Part shown: positions 1 through 11,649 of the stretch, in pieces
How positions within the stretch are numbered: the stretch's first letter is position 1
Layout: each line of letters begins with the position of its first letter
From: Euglena gracilis
Taxonomy: Eukaryota > Euglenida > Euglenophyceae > Euglenales
Assembly: GCA_039621445.1 (NCBI GenBank)
Contig: CP154957.1
Coordinates: 27,946,541 to 28,010,540, forward strand
Direction of reading: 5' to 3'
DNA length: 64,000 nucleotides
Notes under the pieces: model-generated
The model's input: only the letters and a program-made list of their open reading frames with translations
Told to the model about the DNA's origin: nothing
Database searches by the model: none
Position numbers and translations under genes: made by a program

Positions 1-3000
1 ATCAGTTGGACAACACAAGGGATTTGCCCCCCAAAACGACTTGGAAACACAAGGGATTTGCCCCCCAAAACGACTTGGAGACACAAGGGATTTTATTATT
101 TTGGGGCCCTCGATCGGTTGGACAACACAAGGGATTTGCCCCAAAACGACTTGGAAACACAAGGGATTTGCCCCCCAAAACGACTTGGAGACACAAGGGA
201 TTTTATTATTTTGGGGCCCTCGATCGGTTGAACAACACAAGGGATTTGCCCCCCAAAACGACTTGGAGACACAAGGGATTTTATTATTTTGGGGCCCTCG
301 ATCGGTTGGACAACACAAGGGATTTGCCCCAAAACGACTTGGAAACACAAGGGATTTGCCCCCCAAAACGACTTGGAGACAGACACAAGGGATTTTATTA
401 TTTTGGGGCCCTCGATCGGTTGAACAACACAAGGGATTTGCCCCCCAAAACGACTTGGAGACACAAGGGATTTTATTATTTTGGGGCCCTCGATCGGTTG
501 GACAACACAAGGGATTTGCCCCAAAACGACTTGGAAACACAAGGGATTTGCCCCCCAAAACGACTTGGAGACACAAGGGATTTTATTATTTTGGGGCCCT
601 CGATCGGTTGGACAACACAAGGGATTTGCCCCAAAACGACTTGGAAACACAAGGGATTTGCCCCCAAAAACGACTTGGAGACACAAGGGATATTATTATT
701 TTGGGGCCCTCGATCGGTTGGACAACAAAAGGGATTTGCCCCGCAAAACGACTTGGAGACACCCCAAAACGACTTGGAGACACAAGGGATTTTATTATTT
801 TGGGGCGCTCGATCGGTTGAACAACACAAGGGATTTGCCCCCCAAAACGACTTGGAGACACAAGGGATTTTATTATTTTGGGGCCCTCGATCGGTTGGAC
901 AACACAGGGGATTTGCCCCAAAACGACTTGGAAACACAAGGGATTTGCCCCCCAAAACGACTTGGAGACACCCCAAAACGACTTGGAGACACAAGGGATA
1001 TTATTATTTTCGGGTCCTCGATCAGTTGGACAACACAGGGGATTTGCCCCCCAAAACGACTTGGAAACACAAGGGATTTGCCCCCCAAAATGACTTGGAG
1101 ACACAAGGGATTTTATTATTTTGGGGCCCTCGATCGGTTGAACAACACAAGGGATTTGCCCCCCAAAACAACTTGGAAACACAAGGGATTTGCCCCCCAA
1201 AACGACTTGGAGACACAAGGGATTTGCCCCCCAAAACGACTTGGAGACACAAGGGATTTTATTTGGGGCCCTCGATCAATTGAACAACACAACGGATTTA
1301 CCCCCAAAACGAATTGGAGACACAAGGGATTTTATTATTTTGGGGCCCTCGATCGGTTGAACAACACAAGGGATTTGCCCCCCAAAACGACTTGGAAACA
1401 CAAGGGATTTTATTATTTTCGGGTCCTCGATCAGTTGGACAACACAAGGGATTTGCCCCCCAAAACGACTTGGAAACACAAGGGATTTGCCCCCCAAAAC
1501 GACTTGGAGACACAACGGATTTTATTATTTTGGGGCCCTCGATCGGTTGGACAACACAAGGGATTTGCCCCAAAACGACTTGGAAACACAAGGGATTTGC
1601 CCCCCAAAACGACTTGGAGACACAAGGGATTTTATTATTTTGGGGCCCTCGATCGGGTGAACAACACAAGGGATTTGCCCCCCAAAACGACTTGGAGACA
1701 CAACGGATTTTATTATTTTGGGGCCCTCGATCGGTTGGACAACACAAGGGATTTGCCCCAAAACGACTTGGAAACACAAGGGATTTGCCCCCCAAAACGA
1801 CTTGGAGACACAAGGGATTTTATTATTTTGGGGCCCTCGATCGGGTGAACAACACAAGGGATTTTCCCCCCAAAACGACTTGGAGACACAACGGATTTTA
1901 TTATTTTGGGGCCCTCGATCGGTTGGACAACACAAGGGATTTGCCCCAAAACGACTTGGAAACGCAAGGGATTTGCCCCCCAAAACGACTTGGAGACACA
2001 AGGGATTTTATTATTTTGGGGCCCTCGATCGGTTGGACAACACAAGGGATTTGCCCCAAAACGACTTGGAAACACAAGGGATTTGCCCCCCAAAACGACT
2101 TGGAGACACAAGGAATATTATTATTTTGGGGCCCTCGATCGGTTGGACAACAAAAGGGATTTGCCCCCCAAAACGACTTGGAGACACCCCAAAACGACTT
2201 GGAGACACAAGGGATTTTATTATTTTGGGGCCCTCGATCGGTTGAACAACACAAGGGATTTGCCCCCCAAAAACGACTTGGAGACACAAGGGATTTTATT
2301 ATTTTGGGGCCCTCGATCGGTTGGACAACACAAGGGATTTGCCCCAAAACGACTTGGAAACACAAGCGATTTGCCCCCCAAAACGACTTGGAGACACAAG
2401 GATATTATTATTTTCGGGTCCTCGATGAGTTGGACAACACAGGGGATTTGTCCCCCAAAACGACTTGGAAACACAAGGGATTTGCCCCCCAAAACGACTT
2501 GGAGACACAAGGGATTTTATTTGGGGCCCTCGATCGGTTGAACAACACAAGGGATTTGCCCCCCAAAACAATTTGGCAACACAAGGGATTTGCCCCCCAA
2601 AACGACTTGGAGACACAACGGATTTTATTATTTTGGGGCCCTCGATCGGTTGGACAACACAAGGGATTTGCCCCAAAACGACTTGGAAACACAAGCGATT
2701 TGCCCCCCAAAACGACTTGGAGACACAAGGGATATTATTATTTTCGGGTCCTCGATCAGTTGGACAACACAGGGGATTTGCCCCCCAAAACGACTTGGAA
2801 ACACAAGGGATTTGCCCCCCAAAATGACTTGGAGACACAAGGGATTTTATTATTTTGGGGCCCTCGATCGGTTGAACAACACAAGGGATTTGCCCCCCAA
2901 AACAACTTGGAAACACAAGGGATTTGCCCCCCAAAACGACTTGGAGACACAAGGGATTTGCCCCCCAAAACGACTTGGAGACACAAGGGATTTTATTTGG

Positions 3001-6000
3001 GGCCCTCGATCAATTGAACAACACAACGGATTTACCCCCAAAACGAATTGGAGACACAAGGGATTTTATTATTTTGGGGCCCTCGATCGGTTGAACAACA
3101 CAAGGGATTTGCCCCCCAAAACGACTTGGAAACACAAGGGATTTTATTATTTTCGGGTCCTCGATCAGTTGGACAACACAAGGGATTTGCCCCCAAAAAC
3201 GACTTGGAAACACAAGGGATTTGCCCCCCAAAACGACTTGGAGACACAAGGGATTTTATTATTTTGGGGCCCTCGATCGGTTGGACAACACAAGGGATTT
3301 GCCCCAAAACGACTTGGAAACACAAGGGATTTGCCCCCCAAAACGACTTGGAGACACAAGGGATTTTATTATTTTGGGGCCCTCGATCGGTTGAACAACA
3401 CAAGGGATTTGCCCCCCAAAACGACTTGGAGACACAAGGGATTTTATTATTTTGGGGCCCTCGATCGGTTGGACAACACAAGGGATTTGCCCCAAAACGA
3501 CTTGGAAACACAAGGGATTTGCCCCCCAAAACGACTTGGAGACACAAGGGATTTTATTATTTTGGGGCCCTCGATCGGTTGAACAACACAAGGGATTTGC
3601 CCCCCAAAACGAATTTGCAACACAAGGGATTTGCCCCCCAAAACAACTTGGAGACACAAGGGATTTTATTATTTTGGGGCCCTCGATCGGTTGGACAACA
3701 GAAGGGATTTGCCCCCCAAAACGACTTGGAAACACAAGTGATTTGCCCCCCAAAACAATTTGGCAACACAAGGGATTTGCCCCCCAAAACGACTTGGAGA
3801 CACAAGGGATTTTATTATTTTGGGGCCCTCGATCGGTTGAACAACACAAGGGATTTGCCGCCCAAAACGACTTGGAGACACAAGGAATATTATTATTTTG
3901 GGGCCCTCGATCGGTTGGACAACAAAAGGGATTTGCCCCCCAAAACGACTTGGAGACACCCCAAAACGACTTGGAGACACAAGGGATTTTATTATTTTGG
4001 GGCCCTCGATCGGTTGAACAACACAAGGGATTTGCCCCCCAAAAACGACTTGGAGACACAAGGGATTTTATTATTTTGGGGCCCTCGATCGGTTGGACAA
4101 CACAAGGGATTTGCCCCAAAACGACTTGGAAACACAAGCGATTTGCCCCCCAAAACGACTTGGAGACACAAGGGATATTATTATTTTCGGGTCCTCGATG
4201 AGTTGGACAACACAGGGGATTTGTCCCCCAAAACGACTTGGAAACACAAGGGATTTGCCCCCCAAAACGACTTGGAGACACAAGGGATTTTATTTGGGGC
4301 CCTCGATCGGTTGAACAACACAAGGGATTTGCCCCCCAAAACAATTTGGCAACACAAGGGATTTGCCCCCCAAAACGACTTGGAGACACAACGGATTTTA
4401 TTATTTTGGGGCCCTCGATCGGTTGGACAACACAAGGGATTTGCCCCAAAACGACTTGGAAACACAAGGGATTTGCCCCCCAAAACGACTTGGAGACACA
4501 AGGGATATTATTATTTTCGGGTCCTCGATCAGTTGGACAACACAGGGGATTTGCCCCCCAAAACGACTTGGAAACACAAGGGATTTGCCCCCCAAAATGA
4601 CTTGGAGACACAAGGGATTTTATTATTTTGGGGCCCTCGATCGGTTGAACAACACAAGGGATTTGCCCCCCAAAACAACTTGGAAACACAAGGGATTTGC
4701 CCCCCAAAACGACTTGGAGACACAAGGGATTTGCCCCCCAAAACGACTTGGAGACACAAGGGATTTTATTTGGGGCCCTCGATCAATTGAACAACACAAC
4801 GGATTTACCCCCAAAACGAATTGGAGACACAAGGGATTTTATTATTTTGGGGCCCTCGATCGGTTGAACAACACAAGGGATTTGCCCCCCAAAACGACTT
4901 GGAAACACAAGGGATTTTATTATTTTCGGGTCCTCGATCAGTTGGACAACACAAGGGATTTGCCCCCCAAAACGACTTGGAAACACAAGGGATTTGCCCC
5001 CCAAAACGACTTGGAGACACAAGGGATTTTATTTGGGCCCTCGATCGGTTGAACAACACAAGGGATTTGCCCCCCAAAACAATTTGGCAACACAAGGGAT
5101 TTGCCCCCCAAAACGACTTGGAGACACAACGGATTTTATTATTTTGGGGCCCTCGATCGGTTGGACAACACAAGGGATTTGCCCCAAAACGACTTGGAAA
5201 CACAAGGGATTTGCCCCCCAAAACGACTTGGAGACACAAGGGATTTTATTATTTTGGGGCCCTCGATCGGTTGAACAACACAAGGGATTTGCCCCCCAAA
5301 ACGACTTGGAGACACAAGGGATTTTATTATTTTGGAGCCCTCGATCGGTTGGAAAACACAAGGGATGTGCCCCAAAACGACTTGGAAACACAAGGGATTT
5401 GCCCCCCAAAACGACTTGGAGACACAAGGGATTTTATTATTGTGCGGCCCTCGACAAAAAACGACTTACAAGGGATCTTTATTATTCTCGGGCCCTCGAT
5501 TCCTTGAACAACACAAGTGATTTCCCCCCCAAAACGAATTTGCAACACAAGGGATTTGCCCCCCAAAACGACTTGGAGACACAAGGGATTTTATTATTTT
5601 GGGGCCCTCGATCGGTTGGACAACACAAGGGATTTGCCCCCCAAAACGACTTGGAAACACGAGTGATTTGCCCCCCAAAACAATTTGGCAACACAAGGGA
5701 TTTGCCCCCCAAAACGACTTGCAGACACAAGGGATTTTATTATTTTGGGGCCCTCGATCGGTTGAACAACACAAGGGATTTGCCAGAGAATAGGACTTGG
5801 AGACACAAGGGATTTTATTATTTTGGGGCCCTCAATCGGTTGGACAACACGAGGGATTTGCCCCCCAAAACGACTTTGCAACACAAGGTATTTGCCCCCC
5901 AAAACGACTTGGAGACACAAGGGATTTTATTATTTTGGGGCCCTCGATCGGTTGGACAACACAAGGGATTTGCCCCCCAAAACGACTTGGAAACACAAGC

Positions 6001-6472
6001 GATTTGCCCCCCAAAACGACTTGGAGACACAAGGGATTTTATTATTTTCGGGTCCTCGATCAGTTGGACAACACAGGGGATTTGCCCCCCAAAACGACTT
6101 GGAAACACAAGGGATTTGCCCCCCAAAATGACTTGGAGACACAAGGGATTTTATTATTTTGGGGCCCTCGATCGGTTGAACAACACAAGGGATTTGCCCC
6201 CCAAAACAACTTGGAAACACAAGGGATTTGCCCCCCAAAACGACTTGGAGACACAAGGGATTTTATTATTTTCGGGTCCTCGATCAGTTGGACAACACAG
6301 GGGATTTGCCCCCCCAAAACGACTTGGAAACACAAGGGATTTGCCCCCCCCCCAAAACGACTTGGAGACACAAGGGATTTTATTATTTTGGGGCCCTCGA
6401 TCGGTTGGACAACAGAAGGGATTTGCCCCCAAAACAATTTGAAAACAGAAGGGACTTGCCCCCCAAAACGAC
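1..6472. repeat. Satellite array with higher-order repeat structure
   Basis: The whole stretch is built from two alternating monomers that share the start ACAAGGGATTT. One is about 32-34 bp (continuing GCCCCCCAAAACGACTTGG). The other is about 44 bp (continuing TATTATTTTGGGGCCCTCG, then ATCGGTTGGACAAC). Diagnostic variants recur at fixed distances: the variant near 1298-1325 recurs near 3032-3059 and 4805-4832, giving higher-order periods of 1734 and 1773 bp. The window starts inside the array, so its left end is not seen. Order degenerates after about 5430 and the array stops near 6472. Long ORFs in several frames come only from the repeat lacking stop codons. Confidence 0.95.
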
Positions 6473-6532
6473 GTCAAGTCCAACTTCAATTCCTGTTCAA
6501 ATGGGCAAAAAAAATTCTCCACATTTTTTTGG

Positions 6533-6720
6533 GGGGGGGGCGAGGTCGTGGGGTGGGCCGACCCTAGGGTCGACCCGACCCTAGGACGGGCGACCGTAGG
6601 GTCGGCCCACTCCACAGCCTGGGGGGGGGGGTCGACCTTAACAACTTTAGCGACCCTAGCGACCCTAGGGTCGTATTGGGCCGACCCTAGGGTCGGCCCA
6701 CTACCCCCCCCCAGGCCAGG
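6533..6720. repeat. GC-rich block of GACCCTAGGGTCG palindromes
   Basis: The motif GACCCTAGGGTCG and partial forms (GGTCGGCCCA, TGGGCCGACC) recur in both orientations, separated by G-runs and C-runs at 6533-6541, 6630-6639 and 6706-6713. No coding potential is evident. A related GGTCG/CGACC vocabulary reappears at about 22.8-23.0, 25.3-25.4, 26.4, 29.9-30.0 and 36.5 kb. Confidence 0.6.
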
Positions 6721-7560
6721 TCCGGGAGCCAAGCACAAGACTGTTATCAAGCGATGGTGGACAGGGCGTATCAGCCCCTATTTGTAGCTGCTGCAGAACT
6801 TCACCCTGCTGTGACAATTCTGGTTTGCTACTTGGCTTCTTGGTGCTACTTCAAGTACTTCATCACCTACGGTCAAGCCCCTCAGCCTGATCATGTCCAT
6901 GGTTGATTGGTTTTAAGATGTGAACGGTCACTTGTTTCTTTTCTGCTGTCTCAGTGCAATGTATTTCTGTAAACACTTTTGGGAAGGGGATGATCTGTCA
7001 ATTGGCATGGATCTAAATGTTGGATCTTTCATCTGGGGTTTTTTTCCTCCATCTGGGTTTTTTTGGATCTAAATGTTGGATCTTCCATCTGGGTTTTTTT
7101 TCTCGTAGAGATCTTTGGTTCCACAGGGCCCAGTTTTGTCCCACAGTGGGGGGCCAGTTCTGTTCAACTGGGTGGGGTCATATTGCCACAAGTTATGGGC
7201 CAATCTTTGGCCACAGGTGGGGGGGGGGTGGCACAGTTATGGGCCAATTTTTGGCCACGGGGGGCCACAGTTTTTGGGCCACCAGGGTGCCAGAGTTTTG
7301 GGCCATTTGGACACAGGTGGGGCCCACGTGGGTGCCACAGTTACGGGCCACCTGGGTCCCACAGATATTTTGTGTCCTGAAATGCCCCCCCCAGGCCCAG
7401 TTTTGTTGTGTCCCCAAACCCCCCCCCCCCCCGGCCCAGTTTTTTTTTTGTCCCGAACAACCCCCCCCCCAGGCCGGTTTGTGTTTTGCAGTTTGACCCT
7501 GACATGTAAAAGCTCCACCCGTTTCCGGAGAAAAACGATCGGCTTCCGGATAACTTGATC
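6721..7560. other. Intergenic, G-rich imperfect repeats
   Basis: No gene is recognised. At 7110-7400 short units such as CCACAGTTATGGGCCA are repeated imperfectly, followed by runs of 7-12 C. The two copies of a phrase ending GGATCTAAATGTTGGATCTT near 7008 and 7068 form a short direct repeat. Confidence 0.4.
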
Positions 7561-7583
7561 CAGGTCAGCAAGGAAATCTCCTA

Positions 7584-7840
7584 CCGGGGGGGATGAAAAT
7601 ACCGATCGGTAGCAATACCGAATGGATTAATACCGCTCTTTAATAAAACCTGCCAGACGCCTGATCGTTGCGCTGTAAGGCAGGAAAAACTCACTCCGCG
7701 GCCCAGATTAATTTTTGCCTGATCCTAATTCTGGCCGCCGTGCCAGAAAAATGCCCAGATCGCCAGTTACGGAAACTCGCCCAGTGAGCGGTATTAATCC
7801 ATTCGGTAATTAATGCGGCGCGGTATTTTCATCCCTCCGG
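7584..7840. mobile_element. Foldback / MITE-like element
   Basis: The ends are inverted copies of each other. The left arm contains GGATGAAAATACCG and GAATGGATTAATACCGCTC; the right arm contains GAGCGGTATTAATCCATTC and CGGTATTTTCATCC. Together they form two paired blocks about 145 bp apart at the inner edge. The composition is more AT-balanced than the surrounding G/C-run DNA. There is no ORF, so it would be non-autonomous. No target duplication was identified. Confidence 0.65.
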
Positions 7841-7958
7841 TACGCCGAAGAGACGAGACAGCCTTTCCTCAACAACACCTACGTCTGCGCGACATGCTTT
7901 TTTTAGGCTGTTTTTTTTACATTCATTTATAAAAAAACTTCGGCCCTTTTTCATCCGT

Positions 7959-9619
7959 TTAAAAACGAGGTTGGTTTAAAACGACGGGCACCACCTCCGC
8001 GCACTGCTCAAGGATGCTCTCAAGAATAGGGGTGTGCCTTGAAGAGGTATTGCAAAAATTGGCGTCCCCACTAGCAATTCCCCCCCCCCCCCCCACACCC
8101 CCCACCCCCCCCACCCCCCACCCCCCCCCCAGACCCCCCCAATGGCGCTCGGGGCGAAGCCATTTTTTTTCAAACAAAAATGTCAACCACAACCAACAAA
8201 ACTCTCTTTTGTTCCCAGAATCCTTCAGAAAAACTGCCCTTCACCGAGTAACGGGGGGGGGGGTGTGGAATTTTTCAGGCACAACCTTACTCAAGTACGG
8301 CCATCGACGGGCCAAAAGGGGGGAAGGTCTCCCAGGTCCTCCAAAAGCAACTGGTAGCTGTGGCATGCACATCGCACAGTTACACAAGCTGGATCTTCCT
8401 TTTCGATGGCGACGACATTGCTCTCAACTCCCCACACCCCCCCCCCCAGACCCCCACCCCCAGACCCCCACCCCCTGGACCCCCGTTTCCCATCAGAAAA
8501 ATCGGGGTCCAATGAATGGGTAACGGTTTTTAAAAAGCCACCTGCAATAAACATTGTTTTTGTCAACCCACCCCCCCACCCCCCCCCCCTCCAGGACCTC
8601 CGCCCTTGAGCAATAATTCGGTTCACTCGTGCCAAGGCATTTTGGACACCGGAATAGTTGTCGCCAAGGTTGACAAAAAAGTTTATTTGGGGCGGGGGAG
8701 GAATTGTCAACCTTGAGTGTCACCAACAACAGCAACTACCACCATGCCAAGTCCCTCGCATTCCGTCTTTGCTGATTGCAAAACTTCAAAAATGCGGTCA
8801 CCGTTGTTCTTGTCCACCTCAACACTTTCCCAAAAATAGGCTTCTCCTTTCACAATAAAGCACACGTTCAACATCTTACGGTGTGTCGGCAATTGGTCCA
8901 CCCGTCAACACTCATGGTCACATTTTCGTTTGCAACTTTTGCCACAATCTTCAGTTTCATTTCGCTTGCGAGTCGCTTCATCTCCTGTGATAGCTGTTCG
9001 CGCCAAAAACCAACTGGTATGCAGGGTCATTGCAAGGATGTTTTGCTTTGTGGAACTCTATTTTGGAAAAACAGTAGGAAATTTTGATCAAGCCAAGAAA
9101 TTTTCTTCATCACATAAACAAAAATTTTGCTTGGGGTGAGTGAGGGAGGTATGTGGAATGGGAAGGGTTTGTGCTGTTCATCCTTGGTTCAAACTGCTGG
9201 CGGAAAAGTGGGTCGTCAATAGAAGAATATGCCCATGCATTTCGGGCCCAAATGACGGCCACATACTCCTTACCAGAAAGGTCGGCATGACTTCGGATTG
9301 CCATTTGCACTGTGCCTTGCAAAATCTTTTGTCCTATTTGGTCGGTGGAGGATAAAATTTTGGGGAAAGAAATACCTTTTACCACACTGGCATTTGTGAT
9401 CCCATGCTGGGTCTTCAAATGACTTGCCAAATTACTCGTTGTACTGCAGAACCGCAACGTTTTGTTACATTGTCCACAAATTACAGATTTCTTGTCTTGT
9501 TGATCTTTCTTGAAATACTTCCACACAAAGGATTCTGCCATCTGAAAAAAGGCTGTGACCGGACAGAGTGAAAGTAGGATTTGGCCTACCCCAAATGAGC
9601 GTACAGAAAGGGTTTGCAT
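7959..9619 (-). pseudogene. hAT-family transposase with BED zinc finger, decayed or intron-broken
   Basis: Minus-strand segments in shifting frames line up in order with a hAT transposase. First comes a BED-type zinc finger (CxxC...H...H: VICGQCNKTL ... SHLKTQH, about 9540-9420). It is followed by the helical region WARNAWAYSSIDDPLFRQQF (about 9270-9200), VTMSVDGWTN (about 8925-8890), a segment ending VVVAVVGDTQG (about 8710), NYSGVQNALARVN (about 8650-8610), CVTVRCACHSYQLLLEDLG (about 8370-8310) and PILESILEQ (about 8030). The DGW and CxxH..LLL blocks are classic hAT landmarks. The segments are separated by G-rich tracts (read on this strand) that either act as introns or are later insertions. 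No continuous reading frame remains, so it is called broken. Terminal inverted repeats were not located. Confidence 0.75.
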
Positions 9620-9770
9620 TCCTTCCTGGGGATATCACTTCTGCAGGGACCAATATAAAACATTTTGGTGGAAACATTTGACATTAATTCAGGGTTTTAT
9701 TTTCAAACAAAACATTTTTTAACTTGCCTCCTGAGCCCTACATGCTATCTAAGCGAAGCGAATAGTCAGT

Positions 9771-9841
9771 ATACACGTGGCTCAGTGGTAGAGCGCTCGC
9801 TTCACAAGCCAGAGGTCGTGGGTTCGATCTCCACCGTGTAT
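9771..9841 (+). tRNA. tRNA-Val (anticodon CAC)
   Basis: A cloverleaf can be drawn by eye. The acceptor stem ATACACG/CGTGTAT is perfect. The D stem is GCTC/GAGC. The anticodon loop TTCACAA gives anticodon CAC. The T arm GTGGG-TTCGATC-TCCAC contains the B-box. The anticodon stem has one C-C mismatch. It is 71 nt with no intron. It is followed 72 bp downstream by an opposing tRNA-Val. Confidence 0.88.
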
Positions 9842-9913
9842 ATGTTTTTCTGAATTAAAAACATACATAGAAACATATGTCATTTCAAACCATAAATAAA
9901 TCATTCATTTTTG

Positions 9914-9984
9914 AAGGACAGTGGGAATCGAACCCACGACCGCTCGATTGTAAGTCGAGTGCTCTACCGCTGAGCTATGCCCCT
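9914..9984 (-). tRNA. tRNA-Val (anticodon TAC)
   Basis: Read on the minus strand, the acceptor stem is AGGGGCA/TGTCCTT (with G-T pairs), the D stem GCTC/GAGC, the anticodon stem CTCGA/TCGAG with loop CTTACAA (anticodon TAC), and the T arm GTGGG-TTCGATT-CCCAC. It is 71 nt with no intron. It converges on the tRNA-Val(CAC) gene, so two valine isoacceptors sit within 214 bp. Confidence 0.9.
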
Positions 9985-10239
9985 CGCTGACACATGTCGT
10001 CTGAAGGGAAAAGGACTAATACATACAGGGAGAACCTTTTTACATTAAGGCTGTGTTTATAGCAACATGGCTTTGGTCAAAGTCTGTGTTTCTAAACACA
10101 GACTTTGACGTGCCGAAGTCCGTGTTTAGAAACACAGACTTTGACCTAAGTCTGTGTTTCTAAACACGGACTCCGACCAAGAAAACTGTGTTCACAGTAT
10201 TTGGACCCTGAAACATCCCAATGATGCAGAAATAAAGGA

Positions 10240-10765
10240 CTTTGGGGGGGGGGTCAATTTTTGGGCTTTGGCGCCTTCGGCGCCAAGAGAAAATGGCCCC
10301 TTTGAGGGGGGGGGACAAATTGCCAAAACGGCCATTGTGAGGGAGGGGACACTTGGGGAGGGGGGGGCGTGGGTCAATTTTTGGGCTTTGGCGCCTTCGG
10401 CGCCAACAGAAAATGGCCACTTTGAGGGGGGGGGACAAATTTGCCAAAACGGCCATTGTGAGGGAGGGGACACTTGGGGGGGGGGTCAATTTTGGGCTTT
10501 GGCGCCTTTGGCGCCAAGAGAAAATGGCCACTTTGAGGGGGGGGGACAAATTTGCCAAAACGGCCATTGTGAGGGAGGGGACACTTTGGGGGGGGGTCAA
10601 TTTTTGGGCTTAGGCGCCAAGAGAAAATGACCACTTTGAGGGGGGGGGGAACAAATTTGCCAAAATGGCAGGGAGGGGACACTTTGGGGGGGGTCAATTT
10701 TTGGGCTTAGACTTATTCGGCGCCAAGAGGAAATGACCACTTTGAGGGGGGGGGGTGAGGGTGTT
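10240..10765. repeat. Tandem ~115-bp G-run repeats
   Basis: About five tandem units each contain GGGGGGGTCAATTTTTGGGC, then TTTGGCGCC...GGCGCCAAGAG, then GACCACTTTGAGGGGGGG or GGCCACTTTGAGGGGGGG, then ACAAATTTGCCAAAA. The unit shortens toward the right. Reverse-complement copies lie at 17280-17555 in the opposite arm, and diverged copies lie at 25600-26040. The long translations across it are repeat artefacts. Confidence 0.8.
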
Positions 10766-11052
10766 TTTTTCTGTCCCAAGTGGCCTAGAGGGTGGCTCCC
10801 CAAAAATATCACCATACAAGGTTAGGTGATATCATGAACTTTTGGGAGCCCACCAAAGAACTCTTGGATCGTGGGTGCAGCGCCCAGAGCATTCTCATCA
10901 ACGTTGCAAAGTGCGGCAGGCAAAATGGGGTAATCTTGTGTCATCTTTCACATATGTTCCCATGTTTAACGGTAACGTTACCACTATTTCGAAAGGATTC
11001 TAGTTCGGAGGACCACAGACGGCGGCCAATTTTTTTTTTCTTTTTTTTTAGG

Positions 11053-11360
11053 CACGGCTCGGCACGGCTCGGCACGGCTCGGCACGGCTCGGCACGGCTC
11101 GGCACGGCTCGGCACGGCTCGGCACGGCTCGGCACGGCTCGGCACGGCTCGGCACGGCTCGGCGCGGCTCGGCCCGGCTCGGCACGGCTCGGCCCGGCTC
11201 GGCACGGCTCGGCACGGCTCGGCACGGCTCGGCACGGCTCGGCACGGCTCGGCACGGCTCGGCACGGCTCGGCACGGCTCGGCACGGCTCGGCACGGCTC
11301 GGCACGGCTCGGCACGGCTCGGCACGGCTCGGCACGGCTCGGCACGGCTCGGCACGGCTC
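11053..11360. repeat. 10-bp tandem repeat (GGCACGGCTC)n, ~31 copies
   Basis: The unit GGCACGGCTC is repeated about 31 times, with a few variants (GGCGCGGCTC, GGCCCGGCTC) clustered near 11161-11205. Read on the minus strand it sits between the ORF's 3' region and the A-rich tail of the retrotransposon, so it behaves as part of that element's 3' end. Because 10 is not a multiple of 3, all frames stay open across it. Confidence 0.95.
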
Positions 11361-11649
11361 GCACGTGTCTCGCGCGTGTCGTGCCCGCGCGTCGCCCGTG
11401 CGAGCGCGTCGCCCGTGTCGGCGTGCTGTTCTTTGCCGTCGGGACGGGTCACCGCGAGCCGTTGCACCCGCCTGTCACTGTTTGGTTTCACTTCGATTCT
11501 CGCTGGCCTTGCCCTGAGGGGCGTGGGCCCTTTTGTCTTTTTTTCCCTTGTGTGTGTGTGTGTGTCTGAGCTGGAGGGGCTACCTCCTGCCGGGCTCCTC
11601 TTGCTGCGGTCGGGAGCATTGAATGCGAATGGGACCCACATTTGTCCCA

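Noticed and set aside
1-6472. Possible CRISPR array
   Set aside because: Monomers are contiguous variants with no unique spacers, and the rest of the window is eukaryotic.
6-6567. Long ORFs on both strands (up to 580 aa) across the first 6.5 kb
   Set aside because: They are translations of the satellite in several frames at once, with no domain. The repeat simply lacks stop codons.
10792-11517. 241-aa plus-strand ORF and 134/126/210-aa minus ORFs over the decamer tract
   Set aside because: They are driven by the 10-bp repeat, which is open in every frame.
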